From: Nilaparvata lugens
Lineage: Eukaryota; Arthropoda; Insecta; Hemiptera; Delphacidae
Length of the DNA stretch: 64,000 nt
Assembly: GCF_014356525.2 (NCBI RefSeq)
Contig: NC_052508.1
Location: 56,430,497-56,494,496 of the forward strand
Direction of reading: 5' to 3'
In this document: in pieces, positions 48,434 through 61,700 of the stretch
Layout of the letters: every line of letters starts with the position of its first letter
How positions within the stretch are numbered: the first letter of the stretch is position 1
Translations under genes and position numbers: made by a program
Notes under the pieces: generated by a model
What the model saw: the letters and a program-made list of their open reading frames with translations, nothing else
Database searches by the model: none
What the model was told of the DNA's origin: nothing

Positions 48434-51423
48434 TCACAAATTAAAATCATTCACAATGATAAGTTGGAAAATATCTTCCTTGGAATAATCTCGGATGATG
48501 ATAGGGAGCAAATTAAACAGTTTTGGAATAGTGTATTTCAATGATCTTTTTCCGTACAAATTATTATATCTAGGAATTGAATATACACTGAATGCTCTAA
48601 GATTATATTGAGGTATAGGTGCAAATTGTCGGTAAGAATAATTATTTCTGTACATCAATACTAACTTATATAGATAGATTTTTTTTGGAGTGAGTGTGTG
48701 AAAAAATCGTTGAACGGATTGTTTATCATGAATTGTGAAATTTAATCGGTTAGATACGGACATTATACATTTGAGGGTTCTGAATTGGATACGCTCTACC
48801 CTGTCTAATAGGTAGTTTGCAGCACATCCCCAAGCCTCGATGCCATACCTAATTAAGGATTCTGATAATGATTTATAAATTAGATAAAGACAATCTGGTG
48901 GTATATTTCTATGTAAAAAGAAGATTTGAGCACTGATTGCACGTAACTTTTTCGAAATATGATCTATATGTAATTCCCATTTTAGTTTATCATCCAAGAT
49001 TACACCAAGGTAACGGGTGCTATTTGTAACTTTCAAAGGGGTACATGTGCAGGGATCACCATTATTCAAATAAAGACACTTACAATCATGATTTTTTATA
49101 ACTGGGAGATTAAGAACTTTAGTATGGGGTGTTTTGAAGTGTAGGACCACTGTCTTAGATTTATTAATAATCAAGTTCCTATCATGTGACCATCGAAGAA
49201 TATTATTATAGTCATCTTGAATCAATTTTTCGGCTATTTCTAAATTTTTATGGGCTACTATCAAAGCAGTGTCGTCTGCATACATAAATAGCTCTCCATT
49301 TTTTATCACAGATGGCAATCCATTAACGTAAATGTTATATAAAATAGGAGCTAGTATACTTCCCTGTGGTACTCCTACATCGCATCCATAAGATTGACTT
49401 GTGTATTTATCTAATTTTACAAGAAACGAGCGGTTATGTAAATAACTCTTGAACCAATCATAATTGTAACCAGAAATACCAATTTTATTCAATTCATTTA
49501 AGAGAAACTGGTGATCTAGGGTATCAAAAGCCTTTGAATAGTCAATGAATATAGCAAGTACATGTCTATTATTAAGATGACAGTTAATTACATTTGTAAA
49601 TTCGACAAGAAGCTGTTCAGTGCCTTTTCCTTTTTGGAAACCATATTGAGAATTCGTAATTATTTCATTGGCTTTGAGGTATTTGTTCAAAGATGCAGAT
49701 ACATATTTTTCAAATATTTTTTCAAAGATTGGGAGTTTAGCAATAGGCCTGTAATTTGCTAGACAGCTGCGAGGTCCACATTTATGTATTGGTTTGACTA
49801 TGGCTTTCTTTAATGGCTCTGGAAAAATGCCTTTTCTTATACTCAGATTAATCAGATTGGAAGTTGAATTACATATTTTTTCTTTTATCGTCTGCACATC
49901 GAGAACCCTTATATTATCAATACCAGGAGATTTGTTCTTATTCAAGTTATTGATTATTTTCAAAACATCATCTGAGTTTGCTTTTTTAATATAAAGACTT
50001 TGATTTGTAGGAGTATGTATATTTTGCATTAGAATATGGGGGCATTTGTGTACAATATTGTTTACGTTCCTCCTGAATGATTCCGCAAATTCATCACAGA
50101 TATTTTCCTTAGAAAGCAAGCCATCAAACTCACGTAAGATAGAGTGGTCAGAGTCATCTCTTGCCCTTCGCCCCAAAATCCCATTTATGCATTTCCATTT
50201 CAGTTTGATGTCGTTCCTTGCATTTTGAAAGTATATTATGATGAAATCTCTTTTTTTATTTTTTATTAATTTATTCACATTATTTCTGAACGCACAGTAT
50301 TGTATTTTGAAAGTTAAATTATTTCTATTATTTTTCCAACGTCTAAACAATCTATCCCTCTCTTTAAGCTGATTGTATAAGTCGATTGTCATCCATTCAT
50401 TCTTAAGAATAGGGTCATCATTTGAACGTTTATTTTGATATTTACTAGTTGTAGCTAATTGATAAGCTTTAGCAAAGTTTGATGTAATAAAATCATATAT
50501 TAGATTTGGAGAGTGTAATTGGTCTGTTATATTTCAATCTACATGATCTAGTAGCTCAGACAATAGCAATCTATCTGTATATTTACCCAGAATTCTATCA
50601 GAGTTATCTGTATCATTGCAGAGTGGAACTATTAGATGAAGATTACATGCGATAATGTAGTGGTCTGAAATTTTTACGTTGATAACGCTGGTGTCCACAT
50701 CAACATCATCATAAGTCCTGACAAAAATATGGTCGATGCATGATTTAGTTATCATGTTTAACCTAGGCTCTTCACGAGTAACAATGGAGATACCTCTAAT
50801 ACAACCAAATGAATTTAGCATAGATTCATATAAATTAATATTATGATCATTCTTTTTAAAAAGATGTAGGTTTGTATCTCCCGCTATAACAAGGTTAGAC
50901 CTATTATCAAATTCCAGAATCAAGTTCTCCAGATCCGAAATAAAATCAATCTTTCTAACACAATGAGGTCTATATAAAGCTATTATATTAAATTTATATC
51001 CGCTTATGGAAAGGTTAAGGCTTAAATATTCGAAATTTGTTATAACAGTTTGAGGGTTGAAAATATTGTAAGAGATTTCTTTTTTTTTAAAATAGCCAAT
51101 CCATGTTCATTATTTTTAGAAGGGAATTTGAAGATAGATTTATAGCCCCGTATTCTAAAAGTACTGCTTATAGAACTGTCAATGTTTATCTCAGAGAGAA
51201 TTATGATATCTATTGGTGCATTTTTTATATTGAGCGAAAAAGTATCAAAATTTTGTCGCATGGATCGTATATTAAGGTGAATGATTCTAATTGTTTGGTT
51301 TATAGTGAAATTCGTCAGGTTTTGATTGATAACGCGATTATCTTTGAGCCAGCTATCTATAGAGAGATAGGATTTACAGGGTAAAATTTTCTGTGAAATC
51401 ACATCATCATTATCAAAATTCAT
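48434..51423 (-). pseudogene. LINE ORF2: APE endonuclease plus reverse transcriptase, two lesions
   Basis: Endonuclease motifs appear in order: HLNIRSM, LSEINI, AGDTNLHL and ISDHY. Then comes the RT with FIDYSKAFDTLDH (motif A, catalytic Asp present), GVPQGSILAP and YADDTALI (motif C). A C-terminal region of CR1/Jockey type follows (LIRYGIEAWG). There are only two breaks: a frameshift close to the poly-T run at about 51080 (after which the frame runs 50923-50534), and one TGA at about 50531-50533, after which the frame stays open to 48434. The 652-aa downstream ORF contains the whole RT. All catalytic residues I could identify are kept, so the inactivation is recent or one of the breaks is a sequencing error. 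Confidence 0.85.
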
Positions 51424-51475
51424 TGGAAGAGTTTGTTGCAGAGAGAATAATATTTAGAATTATTTATTATATGAA

Positions 51476-52423
51476 TTAAATTAGTTTATCCAAGTCCTCG
51501 GAGGTTCTAATATTAATTATATGAGTGTTTTCTGCTTTTCGTGCTAGGATCCTGCCATTGTTGGTCCACACAAACTTATAGTTCATTGTTTTGGCTCTAC
51601 TTTTCGCTAGCGACAATAGTTTTTTATTGTATGAGGTCAAGTTCTCATTGAAATACACTTTCTTATCACTTTGGCCACCAAGCGATTTATCAGTTAGTCT
51701 TGCGGCCTTTCCTTTCTTCAACCAGGTTTTTCTAACGTCTCTGGAAACGAACTGCACGATTAATGCTGGCGGACGATTTTTTTCACGCACTGGTAGAGGG
51801 TGAGCGGCACTTATGTCGTCGTCCTTTAAATTTATTTCAATTTTATCTGCAATTTTCTTCAGCAGCTCCCTAGGCTCCTTTTTCGAGGAATCTTCCAACC
51901 CATGAATTTCCAAGTTCCAACCTCTACCATATTGATCGAGATCGTTTAATTGTAGCCTCAAATCTTCGATTACACAGTCCTTGGAACGTGATTGTTTTTT
52001 AACTACATGAATCTCTTTGGAGAGTTTGTTATTTTCTTCCCTAATTGATTTAATTTCTTCAAGAAGGCTATCATATTTTTCGGAAATAAACTCCTGACTT
52101 CCTTGTATTGTGGTACAAACAGATTCAATGTTGGTTATTTTATCATTCAGCAAAGTTAGAATTGATTTAATTTCGGAAAGTTCAGTATTAGAAGACACCT
52201 CTGTATTAAATAAAGAGTTTATTGTATTACCTGCAGATCCCTGTCCACATTTTGCACTCTTACACACATGCATACAACGCCATTTCTTCTTTTCGTCGGA
52301 AGACATTCTATTGTAGGCCGCTTCCTTCAAACTGCATCCAAAGTGGTAGCTATTCTTGCAACCATCACATGTCACAAATCCTGATGCTGGTAGATTGCTA
52401 TCACAGTAATTACACCGCGCCAT
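51476..52423 (-). CDS. LINE ORF1 protein with PHD-like zinc finger and FP-type domain
   Basis: Intact 315-aa ORF. An N-terminal Cys4-His-Cys3 pattern is visible (C4, C7, C19, C22, H27, C30, C50, C54), fitting a PHD/zf finger. Residues of roughly 75-160 are rich in E, K, L and I with heptad spacing, indicating a coiled coil. From about residue 165 (WNLEIHGLE) the sequence resembles the RNA-binding FP/ORF1 domain common in CR1- and Jockey-type elements. The expected role is nucleic-acid chaperone and RNP assembly for retrotransposition. The start at 52423 is the first ATG and lies directly before the zinc finger. It is separated from ORF2 by about 50 bases. It is fully open, unlike ORF2. Confidence 0.85.
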   Translation of the reverse strand: MARCNYCDSNLPASGFVTCDGCKNSYHFGCSLKEAAYNRMSSDEKKKWRCMHVCKSAKCGQGSAGNTINSLFNTEVSSNTELSEIKSILTLLNDKITNIESVCTTIQGSQEFISEKYDSLLEEIKSIREENNKLSKEIHVVKKQSRSKDCVIEDLRLQLNDLDQYGRGWNLEIHGLEDSSKKEPRELLKKIADKIEINLKDDDISAAHPLPVREKNRPPALIVQFVSRDVRKTWLKKGKAARLTDKSLGGQSDKKVYFNENLTSYNKKLLSLAKSRAKTMNYKFVWTNNGRILARKAENTHIINIRTSEDLDKLI

Positions 52424-52565
52424 TATACTTGAACTATTATATAATTATTTGAAATAAAATGATAACTCAACAAGTAATAGAAAGTAGCGGAGTTGAAAAA
52501 CACTTGTTATCTGAGAGATTATACCGTCCGTCCGCCTCGAGCGACTGATTGCGACTGCAATCAGA

Positions 52566-52627
52566 ATTAGAATTGAGAAAACATTTTCTTCTTTCATAAT
52601 TAGAATTGAGAAAACATTTTCTTTATT
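52566..52627 (+). repeat. ~34-bp tandem duplication between ALT and the LINE
   Basis: AATTAGAATTGAGAAAACAT-TTTCTT occurs at about 52566 and again at about 52600. It sits exactly where the ALT 3' UTR meets the 5' end of the LINE. Confidence 0.8.
52622..52627 (-). terminator. Polyadenylation signal of the ALT gene
   Basis: AATAAA on the minus strand, about 83 bases after the ALT stop codon. A second AATAAA-like hexamer lies around 52637-52643. Cleavage would fall near 52600, just before the 5' end of the downstream LINE. Confidence 0.55.
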
Positions 52628-52709
52628 GACAAGATACTTTATTATTCTTCACAGAAGGGATACATGACAAAAATGACAGATTTCACTTCGATCACACACT
52701 ATCAGCTCA

Positions 52710-55700
52710 TCATTTCTTGTAGCTTTTCAAAAACTCCAAGTGGTGTCGCTTCACTGCATCCGTAATATTCTCCAGAGTCTCAAAAGGTTGAACAAAACTG
52801 ATTCTGAAACATCAATATGGACGTAGTTTTTAAACAAGCCTTTTTCTCTGAAGATTAGAGATCATTGAAAATGTGATTCAAAGTTCAGTATGTTTTTATC
52901 TACCATATTACATGAATATACTTGGTCGCATTTATTAAAGAGTTGCGTTATGCGAGTTGAAAGTAATAACAATAATATAGTTGGAATTAATTAAGTAATA
53001 AGTTGTTTCAAAATAACATTTTGGGCTTCAAGCCTGTTGTTCATTCTCCATTAATCATTCCTAGTTGTTAATGATTAAGTTCCTTAATCATTCATAGTTG
53101 AGAATGATATTGTGTCGATCAATGTATAAATGAATAAATAATAGCTGATTTATCCTCCGTGTAAACTGAGATGGTGCATACGGCTCAATAAAGTAAATAG
53201 TAATGAATAAGAGTAGGCTGCATGTTACCTTGGAAAGTAATGAGTTAGGCTACTTGAAAGCATCTTTTAAAAGATTACTCTGCATACTATTTTTTAACTG
53301 CTACAAAAAATAGCACTGTTCTATTTCCAAGTCAGCAACTTTAATAATTGGCCAATTCAACGACGAAATTGATTCAATACAAATATTTCTGATGGAAGAT
53401 TTTTAAAAAGTAACTGCAGTTAACCAAATGCTGGAATATTATTACTGTATAATGAATATTTCCAATTTCCAATGAAAGCTATATAGGGTTAAAGCCGCTC
53501 CGCCGGCAACGTAGAGGTAACGGGTTCGATTCCCGGTCTGGGCACAATTTTTGCACAGTTTCATTCATCAAGCTTCCTTCTATTTAGTTCTTCGGTCAAT
53601 ATTTGCAGTAGCAGAAGTCCTTATTTCTATTTATATAGCTTTCATTGAAAATTTTAAATTATTATACAGTTACAAATATTTCTCTTTTATTATTTCCAAT
53701 AATTGATAATGAGAAACAGGAGTGTATCTCAAATACCAGCAAGATAAAAACTACAGAATTTCAATTGATTGTCAAGTTTTCTTTTTTGAGAATAAATACT
53801 TCATGCAACTTAATAGATTGACTAATCTTGAGAAAGCTGAATTTGGATAAACACCTGCTATTAAATGAGAAAATTGTTCATCTCACCTGAAATAATATGA
53901 ATCGGGTATTGTGCCAAATGCCGATCCAGGGGTGAAACGAATGCCTGTGCTTTCCAGTAGCTTCTTGCACCATAGTTCACTCGGATCAAGGTTTTCATAA
54001 GTAGCCGACTTCGGTAATTCAACCTAAGCACAAAACAATACAATCATTTACAAATACATTTTTCAGGAAACTTGGAAACAAGACACTATATAATATAGAA
54101 TGATCGAGAAGTCACGCGAACCAAATAATAATTTCGTGATAAGGGAGGTGTGTCTTTCAATATTTGAAAAATGTTGATTACAGCAACGGTTCAGCTTGCA
54201 AGTACCCTCTACTGTGTAATGTGTATTTTTAGAATTTTCAAAATATTAGTCCAATGAAAAGAAATACCATACAGGGTTTGTACATTACTACATCATATTG
54301 AAATTAAATTTTAATTTTGGAACGTATTTCATTCAAGATAGGGTAGATTATGCTAGGCCTTCTGTATTATAGACATTATAGCTGTTGTGGCCACGACCTT
54401 CACCTGCATGCGATTTATCACATAAATTTTTGAAGTTCTGGTAAGGAGCTTAGCAGTATTTTTCTCGCCTCAAAGATCGATGTTTCCAACTGCGTCAAAC
54501 TTAATATAAATTATCCAGTCATGTGGCTTGCAACAAATGGAAATTATTGTGGATTGAAATTTCGTACAATATGGCAACACGGATATTTTGTGCAACTCAA
54601 AATATTGCCTTATTCAGAGTAATAACTTTCCAACTTTGAGGGAATTTGGGTTAATTATTGGAATAATTTTGTGAAATAAAATCCTGTGAACTAAAAGGTA
54701 CTAAATTCCGATAACCGATTAATATAATATAAATTATTACTTGATTGAATGTTTACAAAATGTTTTGAAAATTATGGAACTTATTTTTGAATTTATTCAA
54801 CAAGGATGATAGAATAATAATAATCAAAGTTACATGAATATATATTATATTATGTTTTACATGGCACAAATGAAATGTAGCTCACCTATAGCATAGAGAA
54901 ACAATAGCGTAAGTAGATGTCCCTTGGTATAGGGCGTTTATGAACTTTTACTGTTATCTCAAGCCGATTACTGTTGATTATTGTCGAGTTTTACTGTTTT
55001 GTTGGGGTAAGAGTGTATGAACGGCACAATATGAGAGACTACCAGTGTCACACAGCTTCACGGGAAAGAATTACATGAGCTATCGGCTTGAGATAACAGT
55101 AAAAGTTGCGACATAAACGCCCTATACCATGGGATATCTACTTACGCTATTGTTTCTCTATGCCTATATAGGCTACTATCTGAATTTGAATTTATTCAAA
55201 CTTACATGATATTATATTTATGGAATTAATTATTATTTTTAAACTAAAATCCAAATTAAATGCTGTAATTAACCCCGAAGACTTCTGCTACTGCAAATAT
55301 TGACAACAGGCTAAAGAGCTAGATGGAAATTAGATGAGCGCTACTATTCAAAAATTAATTTGAAATAATTTCCATCTAGCTGTTTACCCTGTTGTCAATA
55401 TTTGCAGTAGCAGAAGTCTTCGAGGTCAGTTACAGCATTTAATTTGGATTTTCGTTTAATAATAATAATTAATTCATTGGCATTTGATTAATTGCAATAT
55501 CTCAGTAATTTCCATCTGTATATTTATGGAACAAATAAAATGTATACTTTCTCATCAATCTGCAATTGAATTTGCGTTTAGTCAAACTTACTTGCCTTAC
55601 CATAGCCATACAGTCCACCTTCAATTGGAGCTATTGTTATGCCAGGAATAGCATTCAGTCTGTCAGAAACCAATTTCGCCTTTTGCATCAGTCCCGTCAG

Positions 55701-58700
55701 AATACAGCACTTTTCTCTCAGATATAATTCAAAACTGTCATTTTCTTCAGTGGGGGGTTTCGCCATGCAACTCAACACCACCTCAAAAGCAAATATCAAA
55801 AATATAGATTACAAACTTATTTGCTAACAATGACTATATTCTTAACAGAGATCCAAAAGTTTATTATCACTTGTGCGTGAGTAATATGAGTTTAAACATA
55901 TTAATGTGTAAGATAATATTAATATTTATTCTCGACAAGTGTGTGTTCTCTAAGAATATCTCATAATTTTATCAGCATAGAAATTCCATATTTTGGAAAC
56001 CTATGTAACGTATATTGAATTCATTTTTAATTGAATTATGTTTCATAATATATGTTTATATTTTTATGAAAATAGACAGTTCGAGATTTGTGTGGCTTGT
56101 TTGAGTATTAACATTCAGGAATTCTATTTTGAAGTTGAATTAATAATCTTACTAGAGCAGTAAGAAGTTTATAAGTGTTTATTTAATTTAAGAAAGGTGA
56201 ATGGTATTATTAATTTATTACCGATAAATTTGTGTTTTCAATTGACAGTAGATACTCTTGAGAAATATTAATTTCATGATCAGGGTATTGGTATGCTGCA
56301 CATTCACCTTAATAATACATTTCCGTATAATATTAAAGATCTATAGTTGTATAATATAGTAGTATTTAGTAATAGTAATAATGTTTTTATCAAAGTAATG
56401 GGGATAATTCCCACTATTATGTTTTGCTTTATTCAAGTAATTTGAACTTTTGTAGTTGCTATACCCTGTGTATGTATTATTTCTATAATATGTTGTATTA
56501 TTCTATGGAAATAAATAAATTCAATTCATATGAAGCCATCCAAATATGTAAATTTCCAAACATAAAAAATCAGTTAGATCATCACCATACTTTGTAATTT
56601 ATAGGAATCAGTACTGTAGTCTAAAATTAAACTGAAATAAGATTAAAAAATCTCACCTGGCCAACCATATTTGGACCTAATAAGTTGGAATGACTTATTT
56701 TTATTTTCTCCCTTACTTCTTCATCAATTTCATCAAATTCAACACAACAGCCACTCAAACCGCACTCGCCATAGATTCCTGAAAAGTGATGGTTATTTTG
56801 TTTTGTTTTTTTGTAATAGAAACTTATTTCTAACTTCGCTCATTAGTATCATATTATTCATATGCTCAAATACAAAAATGCCCAAGGAAACACACTATAC
56901 TATTAGCATGATTATTATAAAGTACAGAAACTTGAACTATCCAATTTTTAGAAACGTATATCAATAAAATATCCCAGTGTAGTTATGATCGAACGATGCC
57001 GGTATTCCAGTTTGCTGTGCTGGCTTTACACTAAAGTGCGTTTTTCCAATAAATGCAAATGCCAAATATCAAGTGGCTTAAAAATAATATAGCTTATAAC
57101 TCATTCTTACATATACCTTACTATTTTACTATCATAAATCAGCAAATAAACAACGAAAAACTATACGATTTCTAATCTGATTTCGTTTAGTAAGTTAGCT
57201 AGTAGTTTTTATTTTAATTATTTATTCATGTTGAGCATTGACTCACCCTTCGATGCCGAAAGGAAAGAAGCCAATTCCATCCTATCGAATGGTGGCCCAA
57301 GCTCGTGCTTCACCTTTTTGAACGAATAAAACTCAGACGTCTCACTATACACATTTTCTTGATAAATCTGGAAATCATTAATTTATAATATGATCATTCT
57401 AATCTATTTTCTGCATTACTTCGTGATTTGAAAATACTGCTGCAATTTCTCAAAACTTGAAATAATTTATAGCATAATTCTATAATGTGTAGGCTACTCT
57501 GAATTTCTTCGTGATTAGAAAAGTCTGCTTCAATCTTCCAAAACAGTAGTGAGCTTCTGCTCTATCGTATTAAGAACAGTACAGTACACACCTGTCATGA
57601 TCCCTTTACTGTAAAATTAAGGAAGGTCTAACTAGGTGAAAATTATTTTTTTTAATCTGAAAGTCCTTAATTACATTATATTTTGTTTTAAAGTACAATG
57701 CATAACTCTTGAAGATGTTAAAAATCAATCAAACTTTTATAAAATATAACATTGATCACTTTTGAACACTTAAATTACGATATAGCAGTTTGATTTTTAT
57801 AAATAAAAGCTATTAGCTTCTACTTACATTTGAAGCTAAGCTATTAGCTTCTATACTTACATTTGCATTCTACTTACATTTGCTTCTACTTACACTTCTA
57901 CTTACAATAGCTTCTACTTTACATTTCGGATACTAGGCCCTTCCTCAACACATAAGCTAATAGCTTTTATTTATAAAAATCAGACTGCTATGTCGTAATT
58001 TAAGTGTTCAAAACTTCAAAAGTGATTATTAGCAAGCAGTTCGTAATGGAAAGAAACATTGAAGAGTATGCTGATACTATTTTGATTCCACACTAACATG
58101 GATTATGATCATGTTTCAAATACTATATTGTTTTCAAATTAATTTACTGACCTCATCTGCCAAGATGAATAGTTTTTCTTTGTGAGCTAATTTGATGATT
58201 TCTGTAATATTCTGTCTTGAGAATACTTGACCTGAAAAGCAATTATTGTGAATTATAAGTTGAAAGTTATTTTGAAATCTCAACTCTAATACTGTGTACA
58301 AAAATATATACTACCATTGGAGAAACAGTTTTATTTTTGTCACATCCATATTATTTATCATATTTGTAGACATGACTGCAATTTCGTGTAGGAAGCAACA
58401 CATCTTCAGCTGTACTAATACATGGATGCACCTGTTCTTTTAATCATCATGATTAACAAATAACTTAATTATTTAATCGTCATGTATACAATTATTCTAA
58501 TAAACTTGGATGTGACAAGAATAAAACTGTTTTCTTCCAATTATGGAGACATTCCACAATATCATTAATTGATTTGAAGAATTCACTACATTTCTAGTAT
58601 TCAAATTTATTTTCTTCTTGAATCTTCTAAATCACTCCAAAGAGACTGATCAGCCATTGCTGAATCTGTTCATTCAGAAAAATCATCTACAGTATCAATG

Positions 58701-61700
58701 AATTTGAAATTAATCATCTGAAATTGGAATAATTGTAAATTATGAAGCAAGAAAAATCACGAGAAAATTACCAGTAGGATTTCCAGGATTTACTGCCACA
58801 AGAACCCTCGGTACAGAATGGCATTGAGCATCAGCTATACTTTTTTCCAATTGTTTTTTGTTGAAATTCCAATTCTTTTTCTCGTTTAATTGATATCCTA
58901 TCTGGAAATTATGATAGAAATTGAAATAATTTGTAAAATAATAAAATTAATGTTGCATTTTTTTCTGCTACATGATTCCCATACAAAATATGTATTTATT
59001 GTGCATTGATAATGAGATGAGAGATCATAAAAATAATAATACGAGAGTAGCCTATAATATTGTGAGTGATTGTGGCGGGAAAGATATTATATTTACTTCA
59101 CCATTGATCTCCAGTAGCAAACTGTTCTAACAGAGAAGGATCTAAACTATACTCTAACATTTTCAAAAAATTTCTAAAGCTGTATTTAAGGATTCATGTG
59201 AATCAAAAATATGTATAGCCTGTATTGCAATCTTAGAATACCATAATATAACAATGAGAGATACATTTTATTTTCATATTTATAGGTATCGATATCTAAT
59301 TTCAAATGATATACCTTTTAATATATTTGGACAATTTGTGAAAAAAAAATAAGAAATAGAAGTTTTGGGCAATAGCCTGTTTTTTCTTTTCTGACTATTG
59401 TATTGTTTTCTCTATCCAATTATAAATTGTAGAGCCTGTTTTTTTTCTTTTCTGACTATTGTATTGTTTTCTCTATCCAATAAATAAACTTGGACAGCGT
59501 CATAATAATGACTAGATACCCTTGTAACTGTCAATCTGTTATATCTGTTACTATACTTGTAGGACAGAAACCGAATCCTGAAATAGGCTAAGCTGTAATA
59601 AGATCAAATTATATTTGCTATTTTCCATATTGATTCATCATTGAACTCACCTCATATAATCCTAGCTCAGACAACCATGCACTATAAACGGGAGGATGTG
59701 GAATAGGGAGAAGGACTCCGGTGGGTTTCCCATCTATTGTTCTCGCGAACAATTTCAAAGTGTTCTGAAAATAAATAAAAACTAGTAATAATTCAGCTTC
59801 ATATCCCACAGCTATTTTTATTTTTTTCCCCAAACTGCTTCAATCTTAGAATAGTTCAGGTGGAATTATGAATTATCACAATAACTTATTCTTGACAATA
59901 CGGTGCTGTATATCCTTTTTCCGAAACTCATCATATTCATAATATTAATTAATAATTATTATTAAATCATTAGCATTTGAATGGTTGCAATATCTCAGTA
60001 ATTTCCATCTGTTGATAATATTAATTCATGATAATCGGCTATACCACTAAAATAATTATACAGTATATTTATTTCTTTCTTTGAATTTATCGATTTATAT
60101 GGATACATTCTTATTCTCTAAAGATAAATTATGATAACAATGACTCAATAGTCTAATTCCAAAGCTTCCCATATCTGTCCAAAAAGGTAATTGTCTTATT
60201 CATTCACGCTGTGCGCGACCAAATTATTCAAGCCGAAGTTGTTCATAATATATCACAACATATTGCAGAAGAAAATAATTTATATTTTTATGCATCCTCA
60301 TTATCGTAGAATAAACTGTATGTTTTTCTTCAAAGAGTAATAGTAAAGAGAAACAACAGCTCTTATGCTATTATTAATGCTCTATGGTAATAGCGCATTA
60401 AACTCACTTGTTTACCTTCCACATAAAAAATATTGTTTTTTGAAAAAATCATATAAATGAATTACAGAGATTATACCATACCCTTATGTGTATTTTTCAA
60501 AGTAAATTACCTTGATGGCATCCTGTGCTGAGCTATGTAGAATTAGATTACTTGGCTCAGATTTAACACCATTGTCTCTTGTTGAAATATATTCAGCTAT
60601 ATGTTCTCTGATGAGAGGTAATCCTAGGTGGTGGGGACAAGATCCTGGAAAGAAGAATTAATTTATACAAAAAATAAATTCCATCTGAAATTATTGTTCT
60701 CTACAATTTCCAATTGAGTAATAATCAACTACAGAATTTTATTTATCCTAGACTCCACAACAGGTAAGAAAAAATGATTGGCTGTTATCTCAGAGAAATG
60801 AGAGTTCCAAGCATTCAATGCCAATTAATCGGATATAGGCCTAAAACACAATAATTCCAATTCCTATCGTAGTTTTAGGTATAAGGAGGATATAATCTTG
60901 TACAATTCAAAACTGAAGAAAAAAAACCAGCCTTAAAAAACTACACAAAACAGCCTTACATACAATTTCATCATAAAGTCTCTACCTCAAAGTACTTTTC
61001 ATAATACCGTATTAAATGATGAGATTAGAGTTATGTATTTTTTTTTATTTAAATTTGGCAAATATGATAAATTCAACATGATAGAAAAAAATTGATATTA
61101 GCCTACCTAAACTGGAGCCTTTGATACTTGATAGGATGCATTTGGCTCTGCACTTTGCATCTTCCGAAAACCGAGAATCTTGCAGAAGTGTAGGATACAT
61201 GCAGAGAACAAGAACCTGCAATAAAACAAAGCAGAAATTATTTTAAAATTGATTGTTTGCTTGATTTTAATGTAACAATGGTTTAATATACAATATACAG
61301 TATAATTCAAATTTAAATTTTATTGATTCTCAAAAAAGATATATACAACACTTTGAAGACAAAAAATATATATATATAAGAATTTACACCTGCAAAGAAA
61401 CCCTGTGCGCAGGTGTGAGTTGCAATATAAATGTTTTTCAAAAATATTTTTTAACAAAAATGATCCAAAACAAATTTCTTGAAAAAAATACAGAATAAAA
61501 ACTAGTACCTACTTAATAATAAAGAGGATACTAAAAATAAAGGAACGGAAGAAGAAAAGACGGAAAAGGCCAAGAATAAAAAAGAAGACGAAGAAGAAGG
61601 AGAATGAAGAAGAAGAGAAAGGTAGGAGGTAGGTAAGTCAACTGCAACCATGGAGTAGACGAAAATTAATTTATTTAATTACTAAAGTAAAGACAATAAC

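Larger units (their letters stand above)
47822..52550 (-). mobile_element. Near-full-length CR1/Jockey-group LINE
   Basis: A non-LTR retrotransposon reading leftward. It has a 5' UTR (about 52424-52550), ORF1 (51476-52423), ORF2 (48434-51423, one frameshift and one stop) and a ~600-bp 3' UTR ending in an AATAAAA-TGATTGATTG type short-repeat tail at about 47822. An endonuclease of the APE type followed by RT, with a PHD-finger ORF1, is the CR1/Jockey-group layout. No poly(A) tail is seen. I found no convincing target-site duplication. It lies just downstream of the ALT gene on the same strand. Confidence 0.88.

Noticed and set aside
49562..51384. Plus-strand ORFs opposite the LINE
   Set aside because: Antisense shadows of ORF2 with no motifs of their own.
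53500..53545. Possible tRNA gene
   Set aside because: Only the T-arm/B-box part is tRNA-like. There is no acceptor pairing, anticodon arm or A box.
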